Of a DNA stretch of 64,000 nt, positions 53,319-63,127 are shown in pieces. A model generated the notes under the pieces. The model did not search any database. It worked only from the letters and a program-made list of their open reading frames with translations, and was not told where the DNA came from. The DNA is from Caldilinea sp. CFX5. Its GTDB lineage: Bacteria; Chloroflexota; Anaerolineae; Caldilineales; Caldilineaceae. Where the stretch lies: contig QWII01000032.1 of the NCBI GenBank assembly GCA_021405325.1, forward strand, positions 28,428 to 92,427, written 5' to 3'. Position 1 is the stretch's first letter, and every line of letters begins with the position of its first letter. The translations under genes were made by a program, and so were the position numbers.

Positions 53319-54664
53319 GATGGTGTCACCGCTTGGGAATGGGCCTTGGGGATAGCGGCTTTGGTTGAGGACGCAACGCCGGTAACGCGTCGGTCGCGCC
53401 ATTGATGGGGCATCACCAGATCACCATGAATCGCATAGTCGGAAACGACCTGAAACTCAACCATCTGTTCATGGGCGTCGCTGGGGTTGCGCCAATAGGG
53501 TGGGTCGGCCGCAGTGTAAGCCGCCACCGAAAGGGTATAGCGCCCCGCCGTCAGCGCCAGGGCGGCCAGCGAAAGCACAATTTCGCCGGCGCCCACGGGT
53601 AAGGGCGCGATCACCGGCTGTTCGTAAGTGTTGCTGCCCCAAAGGTAATGGCCGTCCAGTTTATGGATCAACAAGCTAAAGATCGGCTCAGCGACCGGCT
53701 TACTGGTCTGGTAGCGGATACGAATCTGCACCGTGGTCAGCGGTTGGAAAGACCAGGTGACTTCTTCGTTCTCATCGACCATCTGCACCTGTTCAATGCG
53801 CAACGGCCCGTTGCCCCAGCGGCGGGCCACACCGGCGCCCACTTGGCTCTGTTCCTCACCTTCCGCCAGGCGCCGCCGATTGTTTTCATCCAGCAACTGC
53901 TGCGCCATCGCTGCATCGACTGATTGCAGGTAACGGCGCACGACTGCTTTTGTCTCGCCAATGGCGGCCACGCTGCCTTTATCCAGCCAGATGCAGTGAT
54001 CGCATAACTCTAGAACCTGATTCAAACTGTGCGAAACCAACACAATCGCCACCCCCCGCGCTTGCAGCCGGTGAATGGCATCCAGACAGCGGCGTTGAAA
54101 ACTTTCATCGCCGACGGCCAGTACCTCATCCACCAGCAGCACATCGGGTTCGACATAGATGGCGATGGCAAAACCGAGCCGCGCATACATGCCCGACGAG
54201 TAGTGCTTCACCGGCGTATCGATAAAGGGGCCGAGGTCGGCAAAGTCGATAATTTTGTCCAACACGGCGTTGATCTCTGCCCGCTGTAAGCCCAGAAGCG
54301 AGGCGTGGAGGAAGATATTTTCTCGTCCGGTCAATTCGTGATGAAAGCCGGCGCCCAACTCCAAGAGGGCCGAGACGCGGCCATTGATCTCGACCACGCC
54401 GCTGGTCGGTTCCAAAATGCGGCTGATCAGCTTGAGGAGCGTACTCTTACCGGAGCCATTTTCACCGATGATGCCGGTGGTCGTGCCGCCCTGGAGCGTA
54501 AAGCTAACCGCTTGTAGGGGCCAGAAAAACTCTTGCGGTTTGCGCCGCCCCAGCAGACGCGCAAAGAGATCAAAAACCGTGCGCTCGGTCTGCCGGTCAA
54601 GACGAAAGCGTTTGGAGACCTGTTCAAAGCGAATGAGCGGTAGTCGCTCTGGCGCCGCATTCAT
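53315..54664 (-). CDS. wzt: Polysaccharide ABC exporter ATPase with carbohydrate-binding domain (Wzt)
   Basis: 449 residues. The N-terminal ATPase has Walker A GIIGENGSGKST (near 65), signature YSSGMYARLGFA, Walker B VLLVDEVLAVGDESF and H-loop VLVSHSLNQV, the TagH/Wzt subfamily. Residues from about 290 form a Wzt C-terminal beta-sandwich (TTVQIRIRYQTSKPVAEPIFSLLIHKLDG) that recognises the capped end of the glycan. It works with the permease encoded just upstream and the methyltransferase just downstream. Confidence 0.95.
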   Translation of the reverse strand: MNAAPERLPLIRFEQVSKRFRLDRQTERTVFDLFARLLGRRKPQEFFWPLQAVSFTLQGGTTTGIIGENGSGKSTLLKLISRILEPTSGVVEINGRVSALLELGAGFHHELTGRENIFLHASLLGLQRAEINAVLDKIIDFADLGPFIDTPVKHYSSGMYARLGFAIAIYVEPDVLLVDEVLAVGDESFQRRCLDAIHRLQARGVAIVLVSHSLNQVLELCDHCIWLDKGSVAAIGETKAVVRRYLQSVDAAMAQQLLDENNRRRLAEGEEQSQVGAGVARRWGNGPLRIEQVQMVDENEEVTWSFQPLTTVQIRIRYQTSKPVAEPIFSLLIHKLDGHYLWGSNTYEQPVIAPLPVGAGEIVLSLAALALTAGRYTLSVAAYTAADPPYWRNPSDAHEQMVEFQVVSDYAIHGDLVMPHQWRDRRVTGVASSTKAAIPKAHSQAVTPS

Positions 54665-54666
54665 GC

Positions 54667-55524
54667 TTAGACCTCTTCCCCAAAGCGACTGCTATATTTG
54701 CAGAAGAACCAATAGCCGACCACCAGCACTAGAAAAGCGGTGGTGGCAGTGCGCAAAAAGAAATCAAAATCGGTGCGGTAGCCGCGGTAGAGCAGGTCGC
54801 GATAGGTGTTGATGATCGAGGCCATGGGGTTGAGAATATACATAGTGCGATGCAGATCCAGCTCAATGCCGCCGATGGGATAGCGCTTGGGCAACTCTTC
54901 CAGCGGATAAAAGATCGGCGTGAGAAAGAACCAGGCCAACATCGCTACATCCATCACCATCAAGGTGTCCCGGTAGAAGACATTTAACGTACTCAGGATA
55001 AAGGCCAACCCCAGGATAAAGGCGGTCTGAATGATGATCACCACCGGCAACAGCCAGAGCCAGGGGTTAAAGGGCGCCTGCACCAACAGTAGCGCGGCAA
55101 AAAGCACGACCAACGTCAGCAGAAAGTTGACCAGATTCGCCAACACCGTGGCAATCGGCAGCACCTCACGCGGAAAGTAGACCTTGGTCACCAGATTGCT
55201 GTTGTTGACAATCGCACTGACACTGCCCATCACCGCTGCCGAGAAGAAGTTCCAGGGCAATAACCCACAGAGCGCATAGATCGGGAAGTTCTCCACCTCG
55301 CTACGCATGAAGACGGTAAAGACTGCGGTGAAGACCAACATCATCGCCAGCGGGTTGAGCAGGCTCCAGAAAAAGCCCAGCACGGTATTCTTGTAGCGCG
55401 CCTTCAACTCGCGCAGCGCCAGATTCAGGATCAACTCTCGATAGGAGACGAGTTCACGCAGCCGGCTGACCAGGCTTGGTCGCCCATATTGACGCTGAAC
55501 TCCGGGTAACGCTGCTGCTTTCAT
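54667..55524 (-). CDS. wzm: Polysaccharide ABC exporter permease (Wzm)
   Basis: 285 residues, ABC2-membrane type, six helices. The N-terminal LRELVSYRELILNLALRELKARYKNTVLGFFWSLLNPL is the typical amphipathic entry helix of Wzm/TagG proteins. It forms the channel for undecaprenyl-linked polysaccharide with the ATPase encoded 2 bp downstream. Confidence 0.95.
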   Translation of the reverse strand: MKAAALPGVQRQYGRPSLVSRLRELVSYRELILNLALRELKARYKNTVLGFFWSLLNPLAMMLVFTAVFTVFMRSEVENFPIYALCGLLPWNFFSAAVMGSVSAIVNNSNLVTKVYFPREVLPIATVLANLVNFLLTLVVLFAALLLVQAPFNPWLWLLPVVIIIQTAFILGLAFILSTLNVFYRDTLMVMDVAMLAWFFLTPIFYPLEELPKRYPIGGIELDLHRTMYILNPMASIINTYRDLLYRGYRTDFDFFLRTATTAFLVLVVGYWFFCKYSSRFGEEV

Positions 55525-55545
55525 TAGATGACATCCATCGTCGAG

Positions 55546-55585
55546 GTCATCGTAGGGGCAAGCGATCGCTTGCCCCTACGATGAC
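55546..55585. repeat. 40-bp perfect palindrome without loop
   Basis: gtcatcgtaggggcaagcga (55546-55565) is followed directly by its reverse complement (55566-55585). The centre is GCGATCGC. It lies 11 bp after the stop of the secreted GH-A-like gene and before the wzm start, a probable terminator and possible cruciform site. Confidence 0.85.
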
Positions 55586-55596
55586 TCTACGTCTTG

Positions 55597-57006
55597 TTAC
55601 TGTAACTTCTTGTAATTCGTCGTTGTGTACTGGCTGAACAGGCGACCCGCCTCGGTCATCTGCTGGTTGTTGAGGGTAAAAAGGGCGGTATGCGGATTGA
55701 AATTCCAGCCCACATCTTCCAAGGAGAACCAGGCCCAGCGTTGCACCAGGCGGCAGCCATCGGCGGTGTACCCGATAGTGCAATCGGCGGTATCGGCAAA
55801 GTAATCAAACGACCAGAGCATAAAGTCATGAATGACCTTGGGGTTGCTCAGATCCACCCAGTCACCATGTAGACAGGTGCCATTGGGCCCTGGCTCAGGG
55901 CAGGGTACGCTGTTATAGAGGACGCCATACTCGGTGACAATGAGCGGCTTTTCCTGTTGGCCACGCCCCTTCATCCACTGGCGCATGTTGCGGATCTGTT
56001 TGTCAAAGACGACGCGGTTGATGTGCAGCCAATCCTGACCATAATAGGCGCCTTCGAGCGTCGCGCTATCCGGCGGCACGGCGCCGCCGTAACAGACCAA
56101 CTCGCCCTTTTCATAGTGACAAAATTCCGCGTTGATGAAATTGTGCACATTCCAGACATCAACCGGCATATCGACGCCATAGAGTTGGCGGTAGGTATCC
56201 CAGATTTTGGTCAGATACTTCATCCGCAACTCGGTCGCCTGGATCACGCCGCCGATGGCGATTTTGGCCGTGGGATCAGCCGCCTTGATCATGTCATAGA
56301 GTTCTTTGTAGAAAACCGGGTAGAGGGTCGGTTGCATCTCATCCTGCCAACCGCCCGGCCAATCGACCCGGTCCATCTCATTGCCCAGGAGCCAGACGCT
56401 GCCGGGGTTGGCCTTGGCGTAGGCTTGAATTTCAGCGGCGCTAGGCCAGTACTCATAGGCATTGAGATAGGGGCATTTCTTGCGATCCGCCGTGGTGCCT
56501 TTGGGACAGGCCAGTTTCTGGTGAACGCGCACCATGGGCATATACTCCATGTTGGCCGGCCGCGCGCGATTGGGATTGACGGCCCAATCCACATACCAAC
56601 CCGCGTTGATCGCCCGTACATCCCTCACCTTGGTAATGGGAAACGAAGAGGTGCCAATGCCGATGCGGGGAGAAAGACGGCCATTGTGATCGTTGAAGAT
56701 CGAAGGCATGTATAGGCCGTTGACGGCTGTCCCCACTGTGTTTTCGCTACTTGTGGTTTCGCTACTTGTGGTTTCGCTACTTGTGTTTTCGCTACCTGTG
56801 GTTTCGCCGCTTGTGGCCGCGATGACCGGCGTCGTGGTCTCGGCCTCACCGTTGGCGGGCGTTGCGGGACCGGTGCTATCGGTGACCACATTGTTGTCCT
56901 GCGCACGCGCCGACCAATGGTCAAGCCGGACTGTGGTCGCCACAATGGCGACGACGAGGGTGAGGGTTAGGATATAGGGGGAAAGAGAGCGTATGGTACG
57001 CAACAT
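55597..57006 (-). CDS. Secreted clan GH-A glycosidase-like protein 1
   Basis: 469 residues. An N-terminal signal/anchor (LSPYILTLTLVVAIVATTV) is followed by a Thr/Ser/Glu linker with repeated SSETTSSETTSSENT (a 15-bp DNA repeat at about 56745-56815). The catalytic domain has WLLGNEMDRVDW, the Asn-Glu acid/base pair of clan GH-A, and PLIVTEYGVLY, the nucleophile Glu at the end of strand 7. WNVHNFINAEFC supplies the conserved His-Asn. The neighbouring gene is a paralogue. It should act on a glycan outside the cell; the exact GH family is not recognised. Confidence 0.8.
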   Translation of the reverse strand: MLRTIRSLSPYILTLTLVVAIVATTVRLDHWSARAQDNNVVTDSTGPATPANGEAETTTPVIAATSGETTGSENTSSETTSSETTSSENTVGTAVNGLYMPSIFNDHNGRLSPRIGIGTSSFPITKVRDVRAINAGWYVDWAVNPNRARPANMEYMPMVRVHQKLACPKGTTADRKKCPYLNAYEYWPSAAEIQAYAKANPGSVWLLGNEMDRVDWPGGWQDEMQPTLYPVFYKELYDMIKAADPTAKIAIGGVIQATELRMKYLTKIWDTYRQLYGVDMPVDVWNVHNFINAEFCHYEKGELVCYGGAVPPDSATLEGAYYGQDWLHINRVVFDKQIRNMRQWMKGRGQQEKPLIVTEYGVLYNSVPCPEPGPNGTCLHGDWVDLSNPKVIHDFMLWSFDYFADTADCTIGYTADGCRLVQRWAWFSLEDVGWNFNPHTALFTLNNQQMTEAGRLFSQYTTTNYKKLQ

Positions 57007-57036
57007 GTTAAAACTCCTTGTGTCAATTGACTCCGC

Positions 57037-57085
57037 CTACGATTAGCTTGCTGCGGGTGCGTCACCCACAGCAAGCTAATCGTAG
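57037..57085. terminator. Hairpin between the two GH-A-like genes
   Basis: ctacgattagcttgctg (57037-57053) pairs perfectly with cagcaagctaatcgtag (57069-57085); an inner gggtg/caccc pair extends the stem. It lies about 30 nt after the stop of the upstream paralogue. Confidence 0.7.
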
Positions 57086-57116
57086 TTTCCTCTCCATCAT
57101 TGATCATGATGATAGC

Positions 57117-58409
57117 TTATGGGGTTTCGGCAATATAACGCCGGAAGCGTTCGCCGGTTGCTGTGATGTTGGTTGTGTTGGGATCAAAGAGCCGGCTATA
57201 AGGGTTAAAATTGCCCCAGGTGTCATCCAGACTATACCAGTTCCACTGCTGCACCAGACGACAACCGTCGCCGGGCATCCCCAAGGTGCAATCCTTGGTT
57301 TGATAAAAATAATCAAAGCTGTTCACCATGAAGTTGTGCACATAATCAGGTTGGTCGGGCAGCCCCATCAGCCCATTTGGGTAAAGCACCCCATATTCAC
57401 TCACCACCAGCGCTTTGTCCTGTTGACCCCGTTCCTTCATCCATTGGCGAAAGGCGCGAATCTGCTGGTCAAAGATGGTCAGATCAATGTGGGTGCCCGG
57501 CCGCCCGACATATAACCCCTCTTGTGCGTCAATCCCCGGCGGAATATCCGCCCCCCAACTCCTGGCCTTTTCTTGAATAATAAAATTATGGACATTCCAA
57601 ACATCCACCGGCATGGTGGTCGAATAAGTGGCCTGATAACTATCCCAAATTCTGGTCAGGTATTGGAGCCGGAGCGGGGTGGCCTGAATAATCCCGCCGA
57701 TGGCAACACGTGCAGTCGGGTCGGCTGTTTTGAGGATCTGGTAGAGATCATGATAGGCCACGGCGTAGGTTTCGGGCAAAATTTCGTCTTGCCCGTTATA
57801 GGCGATGGTTTTGCAATGGGTCGGCGTCTCCCACTCGGCGCAATAGGCCCAATCAATCCGATCCATTTCATTGCCGATCAACCAGAGCGCCCCCGGATTA
57901 GCCAGCGCTGCGGCCACAATTGTTGCCTGATCGGGCTGGTACACATAATCCAGTGGGGTCGCATACGGACAGAGCTTGTCATCGGCATGGTGCCAGGCGC
58001 CACAGGATAGCTTCTGATGCACCCGGATCATCTGGGCATACGCCATGTTATTGGGGCGTTCCGGCGTCACCCGCACCGTCCAATCGAGATACCAACCGGC
58101 GCCCAATTGGGCGGCTTCCGGGTAGCGGCTTAATGACGCACTAGTCAAGCTAAAGCCTATCCGCGGCGCCACCCCGCTCTCCTGTGCTTGGGTCATCACC
58201 AGCGGGAGATAGACGGTGGCATCGGGAATGGTCTGTTGCGCATCCTCCGCCCATGCCGGCAGCAGCGCCAGACGGTAGGCCAGGAAGAGAAGGGCAAAGG
58301 TGAGGATGACAACCAGGCTACGCCATGCGGCGTAACCGGGCAACCAGAACGTTGCTGCCTTAGGCGACTGGGGTGGGCCGTGGTCGGCTACTTTTGTGTA
58401 ATGATCCAT
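57117..58409 (-). CDS. Secreted clan GH-A glycosidase-like protein 2
   Basis: 430 residues. One membrane-spanning signal/anchor (SLVVILTFALLFLAYRLALLPA). The paralogue of the next gene: WLIGNEMDRIDWAYC (acid/base Glu), PVDVWNVHNFIIQEK, ALVVSEYGVLYPNG (nucleophile Glu), and DGCRLVQQWNWYSLDD. It lacks the Thr/Ser/Glu repeat linker. The 22-bp overlap with the 3' end of the glycosyltransferase gene upstream shows co-transcription. Probably trims, or transfers on, the exported polysaccharide. Confidence 0.8.
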   Translation of the reverse strand: MDHYTKVADHGPPQSPKAATFWLPGYAAWRSLVVILTFALLFLAYRLALLPAWAEDAQQTIPDATVYLPLVMTQAQESGVAPRIGFSLTSASLSRYPEAAQLGAGWYLDWTVRVTPERPNNMAYAQMIRVHQKLSCGAWHHADDKLCPYATPLDYVYQPDQATIVAAALANPGALWLIGNEMDRIDWAYCAEWETPTHCKTIAYNGQDEILPETYAVAYHDLYQILKTADPTARVAIGGIIQATPLRLQYLTRIWDSYQATYSTTMPVDVWNVHNFIIQEKARSWGADIPPGIDAQEGLYVGRPGTHIDLTIFDQQIRAFRQWMKERGQQDKALVVSEYGVLYPNGLMGLPDQPDYVHNFMVNSFDYFYQTKDCTLGMPGDGCRLVQQWNWYSLDDTWGNFNPYSRLFDPNTTNITATGERFRRYIAETP

Positions 58410-59719
58410 TCCGATTGTACACTTTTTTCTCGTTGCGGGGGCCGCGTCAATTCGGGTTGTGTCAACTCATCATAGGCGGCGACAATGGCTTCACCGGCAG
58501 CGCGCCAACTAAAATGTTGGACAGCCCGCTGCCGGAGCGGCGCACCCAATTCCGGGGACGCTAACCCAATCAGGAGCTTTTCGGCCAAACTTTGCACATT
58601 GCCCCGTTCGGCCAGCAAGCCATGCAAACCCAAGTATTCCCGCGCCACCGGCGTATCAAAGGCGACGGTCGGCAGACCGACCGCCATGTAATTCAATAAC
58701 TTGCCGGCGCTTTCGGTCAGGCTCAATTTAGGCGCCACTGCCACATCGCCCAGCGCCAGATAGAGCGGCGCCGTTTCGCGATAGGGGACGCGCCCGGTAA
58801 AGATGACCCGGTCGCGAATGCCCAGTTCTCTTGCCTTTTGTTCGTAGATGTCAATACCAGGAAAGCCCATTAATAATAGATACACGTCAGAACGGCGCTG
58901 TAGGATACGCTGCATTGCTTCCAGCAGAAGTCCTGTCCCCTGATACTCGGCCAGCAACCCCAGGTAGACAATCACTTTGGCGTCGGCGGGAAGGCCTAAT
59001 TGCACCCGTTGCGCCTGGCGTATTGCCGGCGGATAGTCACTGGCCGGGCGAAAGATATCGGTATCCACCCGATCCACCAATGTGCGGACAGCAGCGCTCT
59101 TGCAGTCAAATTGCTCGACCAGAATGCGCCCGCCTTCGGTGGAACTGGGAAAGATCACCGCCGAAGCCTGGTCGATCCAGCGTTCCAACCGGCGCAACAG
59201 TTGGTAGAAGCGACTATCGCGCCGTAGGAAGTGATGGTCGATCATCTCCTCGGTCAGGCTGCCCTGAAAATCAAAGACCACCGGTAAGCGGAACAGGCGC
59301 CCCAACACCAGCGCAATCAACGCCCCTTCATGCAGATGGGCATGAATCACATCATAGCGCCGCCGAAGCAGTAATTGCAAAGTCTTCAAGCCCAGCAACA
59401 GATCAAAGGCGATCTTATGGCGACTTGACCCCACTTCGTAGTGGCGCCGCCAGGGAATTGGCAACGTGCGCTGAATGTCCAAGCCCGGCACATCGCTGCC
59501 GTTACGATAGGTTGCCACCGTGACGCGATGCCCCAGTTGCTGCAAAATGCGCACCTCTTCATAGATCCGCACATGACAACCATAGTCAGCAAAAAAACTG
59601 GTTGGCGCGATCATCAAGACCTGATAAGGGCGTTGGGGGGCGTCTGTGGTTGCTTTTATCACCGCCGTGGCGGTTGTCGGCTCTGTGGCCTGTCGTTGTT
59701 CGTTGCTTGCGTCCCGCAT
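58388..59719 (-). CDS. Glycosyltransferase family 4
   Basis: 443 residues from the ATG at 59719; the frame continues upstream into the repeat hairpin at 59758-59814 and this part is not accepted as coding. QVLMIAPTSFFADYGCHVRIYEEVRILQQLGHRVTVATY is followed by the C-terminal donor domain KVIVYLGLLAEYQGTGLLLEAMQRIL...KLSLTESAGKLLNYMAVGLPTVAFDTPVAREYLG. A cytoplasmic GT-B enzyme. It overlaps the downstream GH-A-like gene by 22 bp. Confidence 0.88.
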   Translation of the reverse strand: MRDASNEQRQATEPTTATAVIKATTDAPQRPYQVLMIAPTSFFADYGCHVRIYEEVRILQQLGHRVTVATYRNGSDVPGLDIQRTLPIPWRRHYEVGSSRHKIAFDLLLGLKTLQLLLRRRYDVIHAHLHEGALIALVLGRLFRLPVVFDFQGSLTEEMIDHHFLRRDSRFYQLLRRLERWIDQASAVIFPSSTEGGRILVEQFDCKSAAVRTLVDRVDTDIFRPASDYPPAIRQAQRVQLGLPADAKVIVYLGLLAEYQGTGLLLEAMQRILQRRSDVYLLLMGFPGIDIYEQKARELGIRDRVIFTGRVPYRETAPLYLALGDVAVAPKLSLTESAGKLLNYMAVGLPTVAFDTPVAREYLGLHGLLAERGNVQSLAEKLLIGLASPELGAPLRQRAVQHFSWRAAGEAIVAAYDELTQPELTRPPQREKSVQSEWIITQK

Positions 59720-59757
59720 AGCTTTCCCGGCTTGATCGTTGGTTGGCTGGCTCGTTG

Positions 59758-59814
59758 GCTGGCTGGTTCGTTCGTTGGTTTCGACAAGCTCAACCAACGA
59801 ACGAACCAGCCAGC
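59758..59814. repeat. GGCT/CGTT-iterated hairpin with REP-like loop
   Basis: gctggctggttcgttcgttggt (59758-59780) pairs with 59792-59814; the loop tcgacaagctc is a sequence common in REP-like elements of many genomes (TTCGACAAGCTCA). The left arm continues upstream as ggttggctggctcgttggct, 4-bp-based iteration. It lies 30 nt after the flippase gene stop at 59849. Confidence 0.75.
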
Positions 59815-59848
59815 TGAACAAACAAAGATCCATTCTATTGCAATTGAC

Positions 59849-61378
59849 TCACTTTACCAAATTGCCGGCCCCGTTGTCCAGCGTCGTTGCGCCGCGCTCG
59901 CCTTTGCCGAGGATGCGCCGCACCAGTTGCCAGTCCTGGGGATCGACCAACTGCGCCCACCAAACGACGGCGCCATAGAGCGCGCCGCCAATCAACAAGC
60001 GCCAGGGCCACGCCAGCGGCAGGTAGAGACTGAGCAGAAAGCTGCCGCCGGCTAAGGCGATCATGGTGTAGGGGTGGGCAATAGTATGGGGCAGCGCCCC
60101 CCGACGGAGCAAGGAGAAGCTCATCAAGACGCCCGCGCCGCCCGCTGCCAACACCGCCCAAGCCGCCCCCGGCGCCCCCAAGAGCGGCGTGAGCAGCGGA
60201 ATGAGACAGATCAGCGTTAACAGATGCAACCCGGTCACCAGCAAACTCTGTAACGGGCGCCGTTCCACCATCAATAGGGTTTGGGTATAATTCTCGATCA
60301 AATAGAGCGGCGCGCTCCAGAGCAAGATTTCCAGCACAAAGGTCGCTTCGTGGTAGCCGGCGCCATAAATAAGATGGAGAATATCGGGCGTCAAGCCGGC
60401 GCCAATCGCCGCCGCTGCCAACAAGGCCAGCAACCCATAGCGCAGGCTAAAATTGCAGAGGCGTGTATAGTGTTGGGGCGCCTGTCGGTGCAGGCGACTG
60501 AGGGTGGGATAGAGCGCCGCCCAGAAATTTTGCACCAGCTTCAAGCCGACGCGCACCAGATTGTAGGCCGCGCCATAGAGGCCCGTTACCGTCTCGCCGG
60601 CGACAATACTGAGCAGCATAATATCGGTGCGTTGCAACAAAACATCGGCCAGTGAGAGCGAATAGAATGGCCCGGCCCGTCGCCAGAGCCACGACCACTG
60701 CCAATGCACCGGCTCTTGCGGCCCGGCAAAGATCGCACTGCGCCGGAGTAACAACAACCCCAACGCCGCCGAAACCATTTGGGTTACGACCAGCACGACG
60801 GCCAACTGTTGTGTCGTTCCGCCCAGAACAATCACGCCGACGCTGCCGACCAGAATCAACGTGTTGATCGTCAGCTCAATGCCCATTACCGTTTCCATCC
60901 GTTCGCTGGCCTGGAAGAGCGTCTGTGTCACTGAGGTGACAGCGTAAAAGGGCAACGAGGCGCCGACGATCCACAACATGCGCTGCGCCTCCGGCGAAAA
61001 GGGGAGCAATGCTGTCACCAACATGAGCAGCCCCCAAACCGCCAACGCCGCCACCAGTTGCATAGTCAACGCCAAGCGAAAATAGTGACGCCGCAACCAG
61101 GGCATCTGCGCCAGATCGCGCACCAGCAACGCCGGCAACCCCAGTTCCGACAAGATCTGGCAAACATTGAGATAGGCTAACGCAATGGTATATTGTCCCA
61201 GTCCCACCACCCCCAGTTGGCGGGCGATCACCAGTTGCAGGACGAAGCTGGTCACAATGCGCCAAACGCTGGAACCGGCCAGCGCGCTCGTATTGACCAG
61301 CAGCCGACGACCGGTCTGGCGTGCGGTTGGTGATTGGGCTATCAGAGCGGGCGGCGATGGTTGAACCGTTTGTTTCAT
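59849..61378 (-). CDS. Polysaccharide flippase (Wzx-type, MATE/MurJ-like fold)
   Basis: 509 residues with about 12-14 helices. N-terminal TSALAGSSVWRIVTSFVLQLVIARQLGVVGLGQYTIALAYLNVCQILSELGLPALLVRDLAQ is typical of the oligosaccharide flippase family (Polysacc_synt). It moves undecaprenyl-linked repeat units across the membrane. The presence of both a Wzx-like flippase and a Wzm/Wzt exporter in one cluster suggests two glycans or a hybrid pathway. Confidence 0.9.
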   Translation of the reverse strand: MKQTVQPSPPALIAQSPTARQTGRRLLVNTSALAGSSVWRIVTSFVLQLVIARQLGVVGLGQYTIALAYLNVCQILSELGLPALLVRDLAQMPWLRRHYFRLALTMQLVAALAVWGLLMLVTALLPFSPEAQRMLWIVGASLPFYAVTSVTQTLFQASERMETVMGIELTINTLILVGSVGVIVLGGTTQQLAVVLVVTQMVSAALGLLLLRRSAIFAGPQEPVHWQWSWLWRRAGPFYSLSLADVLLQRTDIMLLSIVAGETVTGLYGAAYNLVRVGLKLVQNFWAALYPTLSRLHRQAPQHYTRLCNFSLRYGLLALLAAAAIGAGLTPDILHLIYGAGYHEATFVLEILLWSAPLYLIENYTQTLLMVERRPLQSLLVTGLHLLTLICLIPLLTPLLGAPGAAWAVLAAGGAGVLMSFSLLRRGALPHTIAHPYTMIALAGGSFLLSLYLPLAWPWRLLIGGALYGAVVWWAQLVDPQDWQLVRRILGKGERGATTLDNGAGNLVK

Positions 61379-61422
61379 GACGCCGATTGTAACATGGCTT
61401 GCGTCGATGGGCGAATTGAAGA

Positions 61423-62093
<671 letters not shown>

Positions 62094-62267
62094 GAGACGT
62101 GATGCGTGTTGCGTGAACTGTTTAATGAATTACCGCACATCACAGACAACCCCATCACGATTCTTCCAACGGTTGCTTTGCGTTACGAAAGCGCTTCCAA
62201 TGCTGTACGATGAAGTTGGTAAATTTCGTAAATGCTATGTAATGTGGTAAGCTTTGTAGTAAGCATA

Positions 62268-62316
62268 GAAAAACACCCTTTCAAAATGCAGTTGATTGCA
62301 ACTTATAAAGGGTGTT
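62268..62316 (-). terminator. Terminator of the tRNA gene
   Basis: aacacccttt (62272-62281) pairs with aaagggtgtt (62307-62316), followed on the minus strand by five T. It lies 16 nt past the tRNA 3' end. Confidence 0.8.
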
Positions 62317-62331
62317 CTACTCTACGTCTAG

Positions 62332-62405
62332 CACGCCTGGAGGGATTCGAACCCCCGACTCTTGGTTCCGAAGACCAATGCTCTAGTCCGCTGAGCTACA
62401 GGCGC
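62332..62405 (-). tRNA. tRNA-Arg (anticodon UCG)
   Basis: Read on the minus strand: acceptor GCGCCTG (pairing with CAGGCGT, first pair G-T), D-arm GCTCAGCGGACTAGAGC, anticodon stem TTGGT/ACCAA around the loop CTTCGGA (anticodon TCG), T-arm with GGTTCGAATCC. CCA is not encoded. The anticodon UCG reads CGA. A terminator follows at 62268-62316. Confidence 0.92.
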
Positions 62406-63127
62406 TTATCCGATTGTCCACAGTTTATCATAAAATTTTCGTTTCGTCCAATGTCTACGCCGTTGGGGGTGTATTTCGGTTTGCGGGTGAGTTTTTTGCT
62501 CAAGGCGCTGCCCGCCGGGAGCCGTGCTGCCCAAAAAGTGAAACGCCCCCCGCCATTCGGGGTGGTTTTCGCTACCCTCAATTGGGCTGACGGTGACTGC
62601 TTTATTATGAGTGGCTGCTATTTTGGCGATGTTACTTGCGATTTGTTTGACTTATGCAGGATTGATTTACAAGACATTAAGCATGTATCTATTACTAAAA
62701 TTGTAAGTATTCTGTCAGAACAAATGACTCATCCAAGTGCTATCATTTGCCTTATCTGGCATGGTGTAACATTGTTTTCTTACGACTTTTGTAGTAGAAT
62801 AATGGACAATACTTAAATTCTCTTTCGTTGGAATTCGCATTACAGAAAGTCAGTCTGACTGAGCCGAGAGCAAGGGCATGACACCCCAACGACTTCTTCA
62901 AGATCTCATCGTCGCCTGTTTGTTGGTAGTCATCAACTTCTCCCGATTCGTGCAATGCACGACGAATCTGAACCATAAGATACTGAACCATAAGATAATG
63001 GTGTGGTACACCGCCGAAACCGAACAGGAAGCGTCGTCGCAACACTCACCTGTCTATTTGTTCCATGAGGAACGGATAGCATTGTATGACAACGCAACAG
63101 AGTGGTATTGGAGGCTTGGGAAGTGGG
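62406..63127. other. Gene-free stretch before the J-domain gene
   Basis: No convincing gene on either strand. The middle (about 62620-62830) is clearly more A/T-rich than the rest of the window. A 15-bp direct repeat (aaccataagata core) occurs twice near 62971-62998. Two ORFs of about 90 residues overlap on opposite strands and have no recognisable features. The promoter of the J-domain gene should lie here. Confidence 0.5.

Noticed and set aside
59720..59833. N-terminal extension of the GT4 gene (38 residues)
   Set aside because: It translates the hairpin with the TTCGACAAGCTCA loop (LVELVETNERTS), a typical REP-like reading; the ATG at 59719 is downstream of it.
62232..62816. 194-residue plus-strand ORF
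   Set aside because: It runs straight through the tRNA-Arg gene and its terminator in antisense and has no recognisable domain; the LEGFEPPT segment is the typical antisense reading of a tRNA.
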